The notes under the pieces: model-generated | Told to the model about the DNA's origin: nothing | Seen by the model: the letters and a program-made list of their open reading frames with translations, nothing else | The model's database searches: none | Made by a program: the position numbers and the translations under genes | Source: Microcaldota archaeon | GTDB taxonomy: Archaea > Micrarchaeota > Micrarchaeia > Anstonellales > Bilamarchaeaceae | Assembly (NCBI GenBank): GCA_030668565.1 | Contig: DAOVFD010000062.1 | Coordinates: 1-6,013 of the forward strand | Length of the DNA: 6,013 nucleotides | Direction of reading: 5' to 3' | Shown: positions 4,185 through 6,013 of the stretch, in pieces | How positions within the stretch are numbered: position 1 is the first letter of the stretch | How the letters are laid out: every line of letters starts with the position of its first letter

Positions 4185-6013
4185 TTATGCCTTTCTCAGC
4201 TGGCTAACGAAGTCGTTTGCAGCTTCAAGGGTGTCTTCCATCTCTGCTCCTGCAACAACTATCTTGGAACCCTGTACGACTTCCTTGACAACTACTCTCT
4301 CAGTTGTCCAGTCAACTGCAGAGCCCTCAAGAAGTTCTGCTGTTACGGTGTTGACCTTGTCTCCTCCGATTGAGACTACAGTGTTTACTCCTACTGCATC
4401 CCTGTCAAGGATTACAAGGTTTTTGTATGCGTCTGCATACGGAACAACACTTTCAACAGATGCTTCGTTGTTTGGCATAATGACTGCAGATACTGGAGAC
4501 ATGTCAAGCTCACATGCTGCAGAACCGCCTGCCGCAGTGCACGGACCTACATCCTCTGTTATTTCGAGGACTTTGATGGTTACACCGCTTACTGTTGTGG
4601 ATTCACCCTCTGCGAGTGTCCTTATTGCGGTGGCTCCTTCACCCTCTGCTGCTTCAGAAGTCGCAAGGACGAACTGCGAGTAACCAAGGTCGTTTGCCAT
4701 GTAGTAGGTTACTGTCGTGTCGTCAATTGCACTGAACACAGAGCCTCTTTCAGTAAGTCCACCCTCTTCGAGTGTTGTTACCGAACCCCTGGCACTTACA
4801 GGACCTGCATACATATAGAGAGTATAATCCTCTCTGGTAATGTAGCTCGGACCAAGTCCGTCCTGTGTATCCCAGTTAAAGGTTGCGTCTCCCGGAGTTA
4901 GGCCACCAAGGTACAGACCGTTCAATGCATAGTCAGCGAAGTTGTTTGATGTATCAACTCCTGCCTTCTCTGAGAATGCAAAGTACCAGTCAGGGTCGTT
5001 TGCCACAGTAGCTTCATCAAGTCTGGTTCTACCGAAACATCTCGGCTCAGTACCACCTTCAGCAACACATGTGTATCCTACACCCATATCATAGGCAGCA
5101 TCTCTAAGGCAACCCATATACGAACCTGCGTCGGGCGGACCTCCACCACACGGGTAATCAAAAGGACCACCACCAGGATTACCACCACCTGTGACGGTAA
5201 GGTAGTGTGCAATTTCGAACATACCACCGGTAAGCCATGAGGTGTCTCCATCACCGACAGTTGCGTATTGCACTATAGTCGATTGTGGTGTTACCCAGTC
5301 ATAGATCTTGTAACCGTAGTACTGCGAGCTCGGAGAGAGCTTCATGAACACTGTACCAGGTCCGTTTGTATTGTACGGAGAAAGTCCTCCCCAGGTGGCT
5401 TCACAGTATGTTGGGTCTACGAAGTTTTTGTTCATACCGTCTGGACATCCACCATCGCTGTCAGCCCTACAGGATAAACCGTCGATAAAGGTTACTGGAG
5501 TGGGTACATCACTTGTTGCAATCCAGAACTTGTCATCTGAAAGGGTTGTTACCACACCAGCTTCACCAGTAGCACCATTTGAAATTTCAAAGGTGCTTCC
5601 GCTCTTTGAGCTTGATACCTTCACGTACGGCGCATATATGGTACAGGATACTCTCTCAGGTGTAGCGTCGTCGGTCAAAGGTCCTTTTGATGAGGATATC
5701 GTGTAGTCGCTGGTCCTTTCAAGCTGGTACTTGAGGCTGTTCCTGTCAGAGCTGTCAATGCTCAGTCCTGCATAGGTAAGTTTCCATGCAACAGGGTCCT
5801 GAACAATCGAGAAGTAGTCGTTCTCCTCAAGCTTGCTGTCACCACTGCTGGAGAGTGATGCAATATCATCTCCATATATGACAAGCGTTCTCAAGTGGTC
5901 TACCTGTCCCGGGAAGGGCGGTTCGCCAGCTCCTCCCACATTGGCAGCTGCCCCCTTGTTCTTCCAGCCTACTGCGACCTGCCAGTCCTGGTTGTCGCTG
6001 TAGTCCGGGTCAA
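4185..6013 (-). CDS. S-layer protein, C-terminal about 608 residues (start beyond window)
   Basis: The frame is open to the right edge (visible N-terminal end DPDYSDNQDWQVAVGWKNKG), so a GTG at 5939 is internal and the signal peptide is not in view. The last ~105 residues (bases 4185-4500) resemble the archaeal S-layer C-terminal domain of methanococcal-type surface proteins: KNLVILDRDAVGVNTVVSIGG, VNTVTAELLEG, a VVVKEVVQGSKIVVAG strand pair and a DTLEAANDFVSQL helix. The body is rich in Ser, Thr, Gly and Asp and poor in Lys, as expected for an exported lattice protein. It has ten cysteines, four of them within a Gly/Pro-rich insert at about 5030-5200. No C-terminal membrane segment follows the domain; the protein ends LRKA. 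No N-X-S/T sequon occurs in the visible part. Third codon positions look more GC-rich and biased than in the toxin-antitoxin genes, fitting high expression. S-layer identity is fairly secure; exact subfamily is not. Confidence 0.85.
   Translation of the reverse strand, partial: DPDYSDNQDWQVAVGWKNKGAAANVGGAGEPPFPGQVDHLRTLVIYGDDIASLSSSGDSKLEENDYFSIVQDPVAWKLTYAGLSIDSSDRNSLKYQLERTSDYTISSSKGPLTDDATPERVSCTIYAPYVKVSSSKSGSTFEISNGATGEAGVVTTLSDDKFWIATSDVPTPVTFIDGLSCRADSDGGCPDGMNKNFVDPTYCEATWGGLSPYNTNGPGTVFMKLSPSSQYYGYKIYDWVTPQSTIVQYATVGDGDTSWLTGGMFEIAHYLTVTGGGNPGGGPFDYPCGGGPPDAGSYMGCLRDAAYDMGVGYTCVAEGGTEPRCFGRTRLDEATVANDPDWYFAFSEKAGVDTSNNFADYALNGLYLGGLTPGDATFNWDTQDGLGPSYITREDYTLYMYAGPVSARGSVTTLEEGGLTERGSVFSAIDDTTVTYYMANDLGYSQFVLATSEAAEGEGATAIRTLAEGESTTVSGVTIKVLEITEDVGPCTAAGGSAACELDMSPVSAVIMPNNEASVESVVPYADAYKNLVILDRDAVGVNTVVSIGGDKVNTVTAELLEGSAVDWTTERVVVKEVVQGSKIVVAGAEMEDTLEAANDFVSQLRKA

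Noticed and set aside
4231..4683. A 150-codon + strand open frame opposite the S-layer gene
   Set aside because: The Ser/Thr-rich low-complexity product is the antisense image of the Ser/Thr/Gly-rich S-layer codons; no start signals support it.
1..6013. CRISPR array, tRNA or rRNA gene, or insertion sequence
   Set aside because: No regularly spaced repeats, no cloverleaf-like gene, and no transposase or terminal inverted repeats around the toxin-antitoxin island were seen on either strand.

Overview
The window looks archaeal. It has TATA-type promoters about 25-30 bases upstream of leaderless or near-leaderless starts, an archaeal-type Trm1, a TruD, and the C-terminal domain of an archaeal S-layer protein. 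Small toxin-antitoxin pairs, mixed use of leaderless and Shine-Dalgarno starts, and moderate-to-low GC would suit a DPANN-type or small euryarchaeal genome, but the phylum cannot be fixed from these genes.

Layout: the left edge carries the 3' part of a lipoyl synthase gene (lipA) on the + strand. It converges on, and overlaps by 17 bases, the end of trm1 (- strand). All other genes are on the - strand. Read in transcription order from the right edge they are: the 3' part of an S-layer protein gene; an intergenic stretch with a T-rich tract and two perfect hairpins; truD, with its own TATA box; a RelB-like antitoxin and RelE toxin pair, with its own promoter; about 290 bases with no intact gene; hicB and hicA; and trm1, which starts 8 bases after hicA.

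Functionally there are three themes. Two tRNA-modifying enzymes (TruD, U13 pseudouridylation; Trm1, G26 dimethylation) bracket a 1.2-kb island of two type II toxin-antitoxin modules, both of whose toxins belong to RNA-cleaving families. LipA implies lipoylated 2-oxoacid dehydrogenase or glycine-cleavage complexes elsewhere in the genome. The S-layer gene encodes the likely main cell-envelope protein.

I see no clear undescribed multi-gene system. The items most worth a second look are: a LipA with altered C-terminal motifs; an S-layer protein with no N-X-S/T sequon in about 608 visible residues; twin hairpins between S-layer gene and truD; and the region between relE and hicB, which holds paired palindromes and what may be the remnant of a third antitoxin gene.
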